Source of the DNA: Candidatus Epulonipiscium sp.
GTDB taxonomy: Bacteria; Bacillota_A; Clostridia; Lachnospirales; Cellulosilyticaceae
Reading direction: 5' to 3'
NCBI GenBank assembly: GCA_012841565.1
Contig: DUUM01000408.1
Span: forward strand, 62,001 to 126,000
Length of the DNA stretch: 64,000 nucleotides
Under the pieces are notes generated by a model. The model made no database searches. It was not told the origin of the DNA and saw only the letters and a list, made by a program, of their open reading frames with translations. Each line of letters starts with the position of its first letter. The first letter of the stretch is position 1. Positions 55,272 through 63,334 of this stretch are shown here, piece after piece. The position numbers were made by a program, and so were the translations under genes.

Positions 55272-57785
55272 TTAGTTCGTTTCAATCATCTCTACCAAAC
55301 GTCTCATCACTGCACTAACTTCAGCTCTTGTTGCTGTGCCTGTTGGATCAAACTTATTGTCGTTCTTGCCAGAAATAATTCCCGCCATCTGCATTTGTTT
55401 AACTGCTACTTTGGCATAATCACTAATCTCTTGATTGTCTGCAAAGCTATTTTCTGCTTGTAGATCTGGTAAGTCAAAATCTAAAGTCTTTGCATAGTTT
55501 GTTATAATAACGGCTAACTGCTCTCTACTAATGGCTTGATTTGGTGAAAATTCAGTGGCTGACACACCTCTTACAATACCAGCCTCTCTTGCCCATTCAA
55601 TAGATGGCATATAATAAGCATCTGATTTTACATCATTAAAGCTACTATTTGTATAACTAGTGAGACTTACTTCATCAAATCTTCCAAGAACTGTAACTAG
55701 CATACCTCTAGTCATAGACATGTTAGGCGAGAATACACCTTCAGCCGTTCCGCTAAAAAGGCCTCTTGCTATTACAAATTCTATATCTTTCTTTGCCCAG
55801 TGGCTTGCAATATCTGTTAAGCTCGTTTCTGATAGATCAGCCTCTACCTCATCTGCTTCTATTGCTTCTGTTTCTACTTCTTCTTTATATCCTACTGCAA
55901 ATTTTGAAAAGTGATCCGTTACAAAGGATAACATTCCCGTTTTGTTATCATAAGCAGATATTAGCATTTCTTCAAGCTTACCCTCATCATCGATGTAGTA
56001 TACTACAACATTTTCTGATTTTTCTTTAATGTCTAAGGTGTATGGAATAGTAATAGAAACTTTACCCTTTCCAAACTCAGTTACTTTAGTACCACTTGCA
56101 TCTGTAATGCTAAAGTCATATACAGGACGTCCGCCTATAATCGCCTTAACTTCTTCGGAAAGTGTGCTAATATCCACCTTCTTTGCAGATATTTCTACCT
56201 CTCCACCTACTTGGCTTTGAATGGTCTTAAGTGTTTCAAGATCAAGATTAATAGTTCCTAACTCGCTACTAACACTCAGTTCTTTTACATTTTCTTTTAC
56301 AATTTCATCTATGGATCCTTTTGACAGTTTTGCAGAAACATTTTCGACTAAACTGCTTTTGGTATCTGCTTTTATTTCCATTGAAACACCATCTTTTTCA
56401 GTACCATTTTTCTTTGCTTCAGCCTGTGCCTTTTTGATAGAATCTTTAACTTCATCTTGGGACACAGTTATATTGGCTGTACCATTTGTTATATTTGTTA
56501 CGGTTGTTATGATTTCTTTTGCTGACTTTTGAGCTTCTGTTGGTTTTGATGGTGTTGTTGAAGAACTACTGCCGCCGCTACCCGCTGATGGCGGTAAAGG
56601 TTTGCTCGCTTCAACCTTTTTATATTCAGCTAAAACTACTACGATAGCTTCTTCGGCAAATAATGTTGTACTCGCAATAGCGGCTTTAACTTTGCCTTCT
56701 TTAGCATCTTTAGCCGCTACAACTTCTACACCTTTTAGTATAAAGTTACCTCTTTCACGAGCACCATTTATAGTATCATCAATTCTTACTCCAAGTCTTG
56801 TTTTATCCTTGCTTAATGTGTATTGAGCACCAGTTGATGTATTATCTAATTTCATGCTATAGTTTCTGTATGCTCTTTCACCTTCGATTACTGCTTTAGC
56901 TGGATCAACATTGAATGTAAAGTCTGTATCTCTTAATTCAAGCGTAAACCATCTCTTATCTAAGTCTGTATCTTTGACAGCGTTAGCATAAAGCTCTTCA
57001 AGTGTGATTGGTGCGATTTCTGTAGTTCTATAGAACCCTGGAACATCTCCAACTACTACTTTAGCTTTAGCTTTAGCACCATCTGAAACTGCAAATACAT
57101 GCTCACTATTACTTACTTCTGTGTCATGCTTTCTAACTTTAACATTTGCTTCTGCATCTGTTATTTTAGCAACAAGTGGGAATATTAATTCGTCATCTTG
57201 TGCAAACTTCATCGTAACTGGCCCTATCGCTCTAAGTGCCATTACTGTTGCACTTTCTCTGTAAGCTTCAAAGTCCACTGTACCATTTACTGTTTTTACA
57301 GCAAACACAAGTGACCTATCATCTGAAGTAAATCCTACCGTTTCTTTAGATGGAGCAGTTGCTGTAGCACCAGTTGCTTTTTCAGCTATTTTTTTAGCTT
57401 CCGCTTTAGCGTCTGCTAATTTAGGTGTGTAGTCTGTAGCTGTGCCAGGGTTGTTTCCAAGTTTAACAAGCCCTCCGTATATCCCATTATCTACAGGAGT
57501 GTTATAAGTTGTAGTAGTTCCATCATAAACCGCTTCAACTTCTCCAGTGTATATCGGAGCCCATTCTGCACCTGTTAATTCTAAATAAAATGATAAGTTT
57601 GTTGTAAGATCATCTTTCATTTTAATTTTTAACCCTGGTGCATCTCCTACTTTAATTGTTGAATCCTTTGCTACTGTTATTACTTTGTCAACTCTGTTTG
57701 TTGAGTCAGCAAACACTGACATTGGCATTACTGAAGCGATCATTGCCGCTGCTAATAATGCTGCTAATTTTTTACGCATTTTCAT
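55272..57785 (-). CDS. S-layer homology domain protein
   Basis: 837 residues from the ATG at 57785 (GAGGGGGAGA upstream; a 12-codon upstream extension is rejected). Signal peptide MKMRKKLAALLAAAMIASVM..FADS. The long middle part has no recognised enzyme domain; there is a GSGGSSSSTTPS linker near 405-420 and an ~80-residue beta-rich region ending FVTDHFSKFAVGYKEE. Three SLH repeats (~650-835; ASHWAKKDIEFVIARGLFSG, YYMPSIEWAREAGIVRG, YAKVAVKQMQMAGIISG) bind secondary cell-wall polymers. Likely an abundant surface protein. Its upstream gap is only 63 bases after the tRNA-Leu terminator. Confidence 0.9.
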   Translation of the reverse strand: MKMRKKLAALLAAAMIASVMPMSVFADSTNRVDKVITVAKDSTIKVGDAPGLKIKMKDDLTTNLSFYLELTGAEWAPIYTGEVEAVYDGTTTTYNTPVDNGIYGGLVKLGNNPGTATDYTPKLADAKAEAKKIAEKATGATATAPSKETVGFTSDDRSLVFAVKTVNGTVDFEAYRESATVMALRAIGPVTMKFAQDDELIFPLVAKITDAEANVKVRKHDTEVSNSEHVFAVSDGAKAKAKVVVGDVPGFYRTTEIAPITLEELYANAVKDTDLDKRWFTLELRDTDFTFNVDPAKAVIEGERAYRNYSMKLDNTSTGAQYTLSKDKTRLGVRIDDTINGARERGNFILKGVEVVAAKDAKEGKVKAAIASTTLFAEEAIVVVLAEYKKVEASKPLPPSAGSGGSSSSTTPSKPTEAQKSAKEIITTVTNITNGTANITVSQDEVKDSIKKAQAEAKKNGTEKDGVSMEIKADTKSSLVENVSAKLSKGSIDEIVKENVKELSVSSELGTINLDLETLKTIQSQVGGEVEISAKKVDISTLSEEVKAIIGGRPVYDFSITDASGTKVTEFGKGKVSITIPYTLDIKEKSENVVVYYIDDEGKLEEMLISAYDNKTGMLSFVTDHFSKFAVGYKEEVETEAIEADEVEADLSETSLTDIASHWAKKDIEFVIARGLFSGTAEGVFSPNMSMTRGMLVTVLGRFDEVSLTSYTNSSFNDVKSDAYYMPSIEWAREAGIVRGVSATEFSPNQAISREQLAVIITNYAKTLDFDLPDLQAENSFADNQEISDYAKVAVKQMQMAGIISGKNDNKFDPTGTATRAEVSAVMRRLVEMIETN

Positions 57786-57848
57786 ATTCTTTCTCCCCCT
57801 CATATTGTGTACTAAGTACATACTTACATTTATATTATTTTATCTATT

Positions 57849-57903
57849 AAAAAAACATCCCACCAGATTCATTGAATTTTATCAACCAATCGAGTGGGAT
57901 GTC
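57849..57903 (-). terminator. Terminator after tRNA-Leu
   Basis: Minus strand ACATCCCAC ... GTGGGATGT followed by TTTTTTT, about 16 bases after the tRNA end. Confidence 0.88.
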
Positions 57904-57918
57904 TGTAAAATACTTTAA

Positions 57919-58003
57919 TGCGACTGGGGGGATTTGAACCCCCACCCAGTTATCCCGGACTAGATCCTTAGTCTAGCGCGTATGCCAGTTCCGCCACAGT
58001 CGC
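57919..58003 (-). tRNA. tRNA-Leu (anticodon AAG)
   Basis: 85 bases, class II with long variable arm. Acceptor GCGACTG/CAGTCGC, anticodon stem CTAGA/TCTAG with loop CTAAGGA (anticodon AAG, reads CUU, probably A34 to inosine), variable arm TCCGGGATAACTGGG region, T arm GGGGG-TTCAAAT-CCCCC. CCA not encoded. Confidence 0.93.
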
Positions 58004-58034
58004 AAATTACTATTTTATTAATAGCACAAAATAG

Positions 58035-58063
58035 ATTATACCAAAATACATATGTAAAGTCAA
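58035..58063 (-). promoter_or_regulatory. Promoter of tRNA-Leu
   Basis: TTGACT, 17-base spacer, TATAAT on the minus strand, about 30 bases before the tRNA. Confidence 0.85.
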
Positions 58064-58163
58064 CTGTCTAAATATCAATATTTTATGCCCTGTTTCTCTT
58101 TAATATGCCTTATGTTATAATGCTATTATCTAGTTAAATATTAATTTTAGGGGCGTGGACACT

Positions 58164-59372
58164 ATGAATGGACGGATTAAGTCTAAATATTTTCAAACTG
58201 CATTATATGTTTTATTTATTGTGATTGCAGCAATCTTATTTTATCATCTTTTAGGAAACATCGGAGCTGTAGGTAGTCATCTAAAAGCCATTATAAAAGT
58301 AGTAACGCAGGTACTTTCTCCTCTTTTGTATGGGCTCTTATTTGCATTCCTTATGAGCCCCGGAGTGAACTTCTTTGAAGAAAAGATTTATTTAATAACG
58401 GGTCATGACCCCTTGAAAAATAAAATAAAATCTTATAGGAGCCTTTCAATACTGCTTATTTATATGATTTTATTTGGTTTTGTATTTTTTGTCATTCAGT
58501 ATATGGTCCCGCAGATACTCTCTAATTTAATCGAATTATATACTAATGTACCTAGTTATATTGCGTCTATTGAATCTGCAATATTGGCCTTGGAAGAAAC
58601 CATGGATTATGCCTCTCAGTATCTTCCCCAGGACTACCTAATAGACTTCCTAAATATGCTGCAACCAGCTAAACTCTCACCTGCTTTTATTACCACCCTT
58701 GTTGGGCGTATTTTGTTTGGTGCATTAAATTTTACCTCTCTTGCATTTAACATAATTTTAGGGTGTGTTATTTCATTTTATTTACTGAAACAAAAGGATG
58801 ATTTTGCCAAGGGTGCTATCAGACTGATATATGCTATATGCCCCAAGGATAATGCTGACAAACTTATCGGTGTAGCTAAAGAAAGCAATTATATCTTTGC
58901 ACGCTTTTTCATCGGGAAATCTCTTGATTCACTCATTATTGGAATGATATGTTTTGTAGGCCTAACACTACTTGGTAACCGGTACGCTTTGCTTTTATCA
59001 CTCATTGTAGGTGTTACTAATATGATTCCTTATTTCGGACCATTTATAGGGGGGATTCCTGCTGTTTTAATCACCTTGTTTGAGGGTTTTCTACCTGCAC
59101 TATTTGTAGTTCTTTTCATCCTAGCCTTGCAGCAATTTGACGGCTTATACCTGGGTCCTAAAATTTTAGGTGATTCTATAGGCCTTAGTCCCTTTTGGAT
59201 CATTACCTCAATTCTTATTGGAGGGGCCTTATGGGGCACGCTGGGGATGTTCTTCGGTGCACCCTTATGCGCTATCATCTTAATGCTCGTTAATCGTTGG
59301 ATAGATAGAAGATTAGAATATAAAAACATTATTCTTGATGAACCTATTGAAGACGAACTTGAGACTGAGTAG
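58164..59372 (+). CDS. AI-2E/PerM-family membrane protein
   Basis: 402 residues from the ATG at 58164; AGGGG lies ten bases upstream, while the in-frame GTG at 58155 is only one base after it. Around eight membrane helices; LSPLLYGLLFAFLMSPGVNFFEE, VGVTNMIPYFGPFIGGIPAVLITLFEG and QQFDGLYLGPKILGDSIGLSPFWIITSILIGGALWG are family hallmarks. Transported substrate unknown. Single-gene unit with its own terminator. Confidence 0.88.
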   Translation: MNGRIKSKYFQTALYVLFIVIAAILFYHLLGNIGAVGSHLKAIIKVVTQVLSPLLYGLLFAFLMSPGVNFFEEKIYLITGHDPLKNKIKSYRSLSILLIYMILFGFVFFVIQYMVPQILSNLIELYTNVPSYIASIESAILALEETMDYASQYLPQDYLIDFLNMLQPAKLSPAFITTLVGRILFGALNFTSLAFNIILGCVISFYLLKQKDDFAKGAIRLIYAICPKDNADKLIGVAKESNYIFARFFIGKSLDSLIIGMICFVGLTLLGNRYALLLSLIVGVTNMIPYFGPFIGGIPAVLITLFEGFLPALFVVLFILALQQFDGLYLGPKILGDSIGLSPFWIITSILIGGALWGTLGMFFGAPLCAIILMLVNRWIDRRLEYKNIILDEPIEDELETE

Positions 59373-59374
59373 GA

Positions 59375-59427
59375 ACAACAAAAAAGTGGGTAATGATCCT
59401 TAGTTCATTACCCACTTTTTTTGTTGC
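59375..59427. terminator. Bidirectional terminator
   Basis: AAAAAGTGGGTAATGA / TCATTACCCACTTTTT hairpin, 8-base loop, with T- and A-runs; between the PerM gene and the convergent thioredoxin gene. Confidence 0.9.
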
Positions 59428-59448
59428 TATAGTTTAATGTATTACTTC

Positions 59449-59766
59449 TTAAAGTAATGCGTTAAGTTTTGCTTCAAGTGTTGCCTTAGGTAGTACACCT
59501 ACAGCTGTATCTACTATTTTTCCATCTTTTATAAAAACAATTGTTGGTATACTCATTACGTTGAACTCTGTTGATGTTGCTCTATTTGCATCTGTATCCA
59601 ACTTACCAATTTTAATTTTACCTTCATATTCTGTTGCTAGTTCTTCAATAACAGGTGCTATCATTTTACATGGTCCACACCAATCTGCGTAAAAATCCAC
59701 CATTACTGGAATATTTGATTGTAAAGCTTCTTCCTTAAAGTTACCATCTGTAAATTTAAAAGCCAT
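59449..59766 (-). CDS. trxA: Thioredoxin
   Basis: 105 residues, standard thioredoxin size. Active site WCGPCKM after VDFYADWCGPC, cis-proline loop MSIPTIVFIKDGK, and the C-terminal helix. Reduces protein disulfides in the cytoplasm with thioredoxin reductase (not in this window). ATG at 59766 after GGAGGAAG. Confidence 0.95.
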   Translation of the reverse strand: MAFKFTDGNFKEEALQSNIPVMVDFYADWCGPCKMIAPVIEELATEYEGKIKIGKLDTDANRATSTEFNVMSIPTIVFIKDGKIVDTAVGVLPKATLEAKLNALL

Positions 59767-59833
59767 TTAACTTCCTCCTTATTGTTTATCGCATTATTAT
59801 AATATATTCATACTATAATTTACTCATAGTACG

Positions 59834-59862
59834 ATTATAATATATTTTTTACTTGTTTGCAA
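59834..59862 (-). promoter_or_regulatory. Promoter of thioredoxin gene
   Basis: TTGCAA, 17-base spacer, TATAAT on the minus strand, roughly 70 bases before the start codon. Confidence 0.65.
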
Positions 59863-59911
59863 CCTTTTTTGGATTTTTGTATCCTTTATAGGAAATATGC
59901 CATTTTATACA

Positions 59912-60097
59912 TTATAGCTTTTTATTTTTTGATAAAAAGCTATCTATTTGCTCCATTACTTCATCAACATAAGTACTTACTTCCGCTAAGTATGCCTCAA
60001 TCTCAAATTTATTATTCGTTTGATGATTGGCAAAGCCTCGCTTCTTCTTGTAGCTATAGTGTCTGAACATATGATCTAATTTTTCAGAAATCTTCAT
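59912..60097 (-). CDS. Small protein of unknown function
   Basis: 61 residues, charged and helical (FEIEAYLAEVSTYVDEVMEQIDSFLSKNKK), with a basic N-terminal half (RHYSYKKKRGF). No family recognised. The ATG at 60097 has GGAG ten bases upstream, and that GGAG is the end of a 17-bp hairpin stem at 60107-60150, so its translation may be controlled. Follows trmB on the same strand. Confidence 0.55.
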   Translation of the reverse strand: MKISEKLDHMFRHYSYKKKRGFANHQTNNKFEIEAYLAEVSTYVDEVMEQIDSFLSKNKKL

Positions 60098-60106
60098 TTA
60101 GGTCGT

Positions 60107-60150
60107 CTCCAATTGTCATATAGATATCTTATACTATATGACAATTGGAG
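60107..60150 (-). promoter_or_regulatory. Hairpin that can mask the ribosome site of the 61-residue ORF
   Basis: Left arm CTCCAATTGTCATATAG (60107-60123) and its perfect complement (60134-60150), 10-base loop. In the minus-strand RNA the GGAG ribosome site is in the 3' arm. No T-run follows, so it is not an ordinary terminator. Confidence 0.65.
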
Positions 60151-60162
60151 AGCGTTTGCCCA

Positions 60163-60804
60163 TTACTTTCTTGGAAAACATTCTAATCTATAAATAGGCA
60201 TACCCATAGCTGAGAATCTCGCTTCATATTCAGTCATAATATTATTCTTTATATCACTGGCATGTAAGTCCAAAGTAATGTTTTTCATTTTCCAATCACT
60301 CTTACTGATCTCATTTAATGAAAACTCAAATAAGCCTTTGTTATCCGTCTTAAAATGCAACTCACCTTGTGAGTTTAATATAGACTGATATTTTTCTAAA
60401 AATTTATAATACGTTAATCTTTTATTTGCATGTCTATTTTTTGGCCACGGATCAGAAAAATTGAGATAGATTCTATCTACTTCTCCTGCTTCAAAAATAT
60501 CAGCACAACTCTCTACATTATAAAATAAATACCTCAGGTTGCTACTGACTTCTTCTCGTTCCGCCTTTTTACACGCTTTATAGACAACTGTTTCAAAGCG
60601 CTCTACGCCAATATAGTTAATGTGTGGATTTTGTTTAGCAAGTTCTATAATAAAACCACCCTTACCCATTCCAAATTCTACATGTAGCTTGTTATTGTTA
60701 TCAAAAAGCGTATGCCATTTCCCTTTATATTCTTCTGGGTTTGAAATAACTATGTCACTCTCTTGTATATATTGCTCTGCTCTAGGGTCTCTTCTTAATC
60801 TCAT
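60163..60804 (-). CDS. trmB: tRNA (guanine-N7)-methyltransferase
   Basis: 213 residues from the ATG at 60804 (AGAGG seven bases upstream; ATG at 60810 too close). Methylates G46 of tRNA with SAM. Motifs: VEFGMGKGGFIIELAKQNP (SAM binding), YIGVERFETVVYKA, INYNFSDPWPKNRHANKRLT-type core (LNFSDPWPKNRHAKR region) and the C-terminal TEYEARFSAMGMPIYRLE. Single catalytic domain, typical Firmicute length. Confidence 0.94.
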   Translation of the reverse strand: MRLRRDPRAEQYIQESDIVISNPEEYKGKWHTLFDNNNKLHVEFGMGKGGFIIELAKQNPHINYIGVERFETVVYKACKKAEREEVSSNLRYLFYNVESCADIFEAGEVDRIYLNFSDPWPKNRHANKRLTYYKFLEKYQSILNSQGELHFKTDNKGLFEFSLNEISKSDWKMKNITLDLHASDIKNNIMTEYEARFSAMGMPIYRLECFPRK

Positions 60805-60879
60805 TGTCATTCCTCTTTATGTTTGTTAGATTTATTTTAAATACTTTAACTATATTATAATCTACTATTCTTATTTTAG

Positions 60880-62181
60880 CTATACCATAGCAATCCAGTA
60901 CCCTGCTTCTCTGGCCCTTGGAGGAATATTATGACAACAGCTAAATCTTTCAATTTTATCTATGTTTAATGGATTATCTTCATTAGGATTAAAAACACCT
61001 GGTACGCCCAAGTGATATCCTATGCCCGATTCATCTTTGCCTAGTATAAAGTGCTTATAATCTCTATAGGCATCCATAATAAATGCCTGATTAGTCCACT
61101 CACTATCTAATGATGGCACGGATTTTAAATCTTCGTAGGTAATACGCACCCATTTAATACCTGTATTTTGGGCTTCAAAAGGATTTATAGGTATTCTCTT
61201 TTTAAATATACTTCCTACTTCTGAACAACCAACTCTGTGCTCCGGTTCATCACTTTTCTGGAACGCTCTTAAAAAATTATTCATATACTCATTTATGCCT
61301 GAAACATTTTCAGGTGGTTCCATATATGTTGATGCTGATGGTGTTTCCACTGACTTTAGTTTTGGTTCTAAATGACGTAAGTCCATTTGTGTAGTTTCTT
61401 CTGTTCTAGCTGCTTGTTGTTGTAATGCTTCAATAATGGCTTTTGACTCTTTTAGTGTTCTATTTAACTTTTCTACTTCTTCTTTTAGTAGCAGCATTTC
61501 ACTATTTCTAGCTTGATCCCCAATCCCTTTTTCATCTAAATCTATTGATTCTTGATCTGCACCCCTAAAGATAGGTTCTGGTTCTACTTCTTCTCCTGGC
61601 GATTGGCTAATCCCTACTGCTAATGCAATACTTTCTGTTTCTGCTGGTTGGGTTGGTTCTATTTGGATTGGTTCTATTTGGATTGGTTCTATTTGGGAAA
61701 CTATTTGAGGCGTCTTTTCTGCTACCGCATCCCCTTCAGCTTTGGTTGCATTAGCTGTTTCTTTGATTATAGCCGTCTTGCTATTCTTCACTAAGTGCTC
61801 CCAAGCATATGGTTCTGATGAAAAACCTACTAGTGGCACAACATTACCCTGAATATTATCACCACTAACGATAATGAACCCACCATCTATTTCTTCTGCA
61901 TTTAACCCGCTATTATTGATACTAGACGGATTCATAACCCACCTTGTTTCTTTATTCCCGTTAATCCCTACTTGAAGCATACCAACTTCTACACTGCGCT
62001 GTTTAGATTTACTGGTTAAATACAACCTATAAATCTGGCCTTTAGGTAACTGGCGCAAGCCCTGTACATAACAGCTCACCCTATTGGGCATGGTTAACTT
62101 GCAATAGCCTGATGGTTTTCTTGATCTATTACCATATCCTAATGCGTCTTCATTCATAATAATCAATGTATTAAAATACAT
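60880..62181 (-). CDS. Coiled-coil protein of unknown function
   Basis: 433 residues. N-terminal ~130 residues form a globular domain (GYCKLTMPNRVSCYVQGLR, YRLYLTSKSKQRSVEVG). A low-complexity linker with three QIEP(I/T) repeats (~165-180) and a predicted coiled coil (~225-260, LLLKEEVEKLNRTLKESKAI) follow. A conserved-looking C-terminal domain (~335-433) ends HLGVPGVFNPNEDNPL, FSCCHNIPPRAREAGYWIAMV. The N-domain resembles clostridial proteins of unknown role often near rsmA. No membrane segment. Confidence 0.7.
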   Translation of the reverse strand: MYFNTLIIMNEDALGYGNRSRKPSGYCKLTMPNRVSCYVQGLRQLPKGQIYRLYLTSKSKQRSVEVGMLQVGINGNKETRWVMNPSSINNSGLNAEEIDGGFIIVSGDNIQGNVVPLVGFSSEPYAWEHLVKNSKTAIIKETANATKAEGDAVAEKTPQIVSQIEPIQIEPIQIEPTQPAETESIALAVGISQSPGEEVEPEPIFRGADQESIDLDEKGIGDQARNSEMLLLKEEVEKLNRTLKESKAIIEALQQQAARTEETTQMDLRHLEPKLKSVETPSASTYMEPPENVSGINEYMNNFLRAFQKSDEPEHRVGCSEVGSIFKKRIPINPFEAQNTGIKWVRITYEDLKSVPSLDSEWTNQAFIMDAYRDYKHFILGKDESGIGYHLGVPGVFNPNEDNPLNIDKIERFSCCHNIPPRAREAGYWIAMV

Positions 62182-62282
62182 CCACAGTCCCTCTTTCTTT
62201 TCATATAATTTTACTACTAATATCTATATGAAAAATGGCTGCGTCCTAGACCAGATTGAAAAATGTATCTTAATCCTTATGG

Positions 62283-63176
62283 TTATTTTTTCACTCTTGC
62301 CTTGTAATCTAATATGATATTGGTCAGTTCTGCGAATTTCTCCAATGAGAGCGTCTCTCCTCTAACCGATGCTCCTATGCCAGAACCATCTAATACTTCT
62401 TTCAGGTCGTCTTTAGAGATATCTAAGTCACCTTGAGAGAATAGTGTATTTAACAAGGTTTTTCGTCTCTGAGAAAAGGCTGCTTTAACTAGTTTAAACA
62501 AGAAGGTTTCATCTCTAACCTCTACTGGTGGTTTCTCGTGTAATCTGAGCTGAATAACTGCAGAATCCACATTTGGGCTAGGCATAAAACAGTCCCTAGG
62601 TACTTCTGTGACCAAATAACTACTCGCATAGTAGTTCAGAGCCACTGTAATGGCCCCATATTGCTTCGTTCCAGGTTCGGCATGCATTCGTAAGGCTACT
62701 TCCTTTTGAACCATTACAGTGATGGTTTCGATTGGCAAGCGTTCTTCAAGTAGCATCATAATAATAGGTGTCGTAATATAATAGGGTAAATTTGCGACAA
62801 CTTTAATTTTGCTCCCCTGAGGTTCATCTTTCATCTCTTCTTTTATTAATTCATGTAGATCAACTTTTAAAACATCGTTATTGATTAATTTCAGATTAGG
62901 GCACTCTCCAAAATTATCCTCTAATATAGGAATAAGCAATTTATCAATCTCTATTGCTATTACTTTTTTTGCATTAACAAGTAACGCCTGGGTTACACAT
63001 CCTATTCCAGGGCCAATTTCAAGAACATAATCATTTCCACCAAGGTCTGCCGCCTCAATAATCTCATCTAGAACGTCATTATTTATAAGAAAGTTTTGCC
63101 CAAACTTCTTTTTAAATACAAATGGATAGCGTTTTAAAATATCTTTCGTACCTTCAGTTGTTGCAATAGGTTTCAT
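62283..63176 (-). CDS. rsmA: 16S rRNA dimethyladenosine transferase
   Basis: 297 residues from the ATG at 63176 (GAGGAGA upstream; a 16-codon extension is rejected). Also known as KsgA; it dimethylates two adjacent adenosines near the 3' end of 16S rRNA. Motifs: KKFGQNFLINNDVLDEI, VLEIGPGIGCVTQALL (SAM), NLPYYITTPIIM and VDSAVIQL. The C-terminal head RRKTLLNTL is present. In many Firmicutes it follows the yabE-rnmV genes; here the YabE-like gene is just upstream. Confidence 0.95.
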   Translation of the reverse strand: MKPIATTEGTKDILKRYPFVFKKKFGQNFLINNDVLDEIIEAADLGGNDYVLEIGPGIGCVTQALLVNAKKVIAIEIDKLLIPILEDNFGECPNLKLINNDVLKVDLHELIKEEMKDEPQGSKIKVVANLPYYITTPIIMMLLEERLPIETITVMVQKEVALRMHAEPGTKQYGAITVALNYYASSYLVTEVPRDCFMPSPNVDSAVIQLRLHEKPPVEVRDETFLFKLVKAAFSQRRKTLLNTLFSQGDLDISKDDLKEVLDGSGIGASVRGETLSLEKFAELTNIILDYKARVKK

Positions 63177-63248
63177 AAGCTTGTCTCCTCTTCTTTTTTT
63201 ATAGTAACATAATGTAATTAACATGTATAGGTTTAACCGGTAAAATAC

Positions 63249-63293
63249 AAAGGACTGCTCAGATGTGTGATTTCTCCACTCTAAGCAGTCTTA
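63249..63293 (-). terminator. Weak terminator after the G5/3D protein gene
   Basis: Minus strand GACTGCT-TAGA ... TCTGA-GCAGTC then CCTTTGTATTTT. T-run is interrupted. Confidence 0.5.
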
Positions 63294-63334
63294 ATAGTTT
63301 CGTTTTATTTTTAGGTTTTAGCTGTGAGCGCTAG

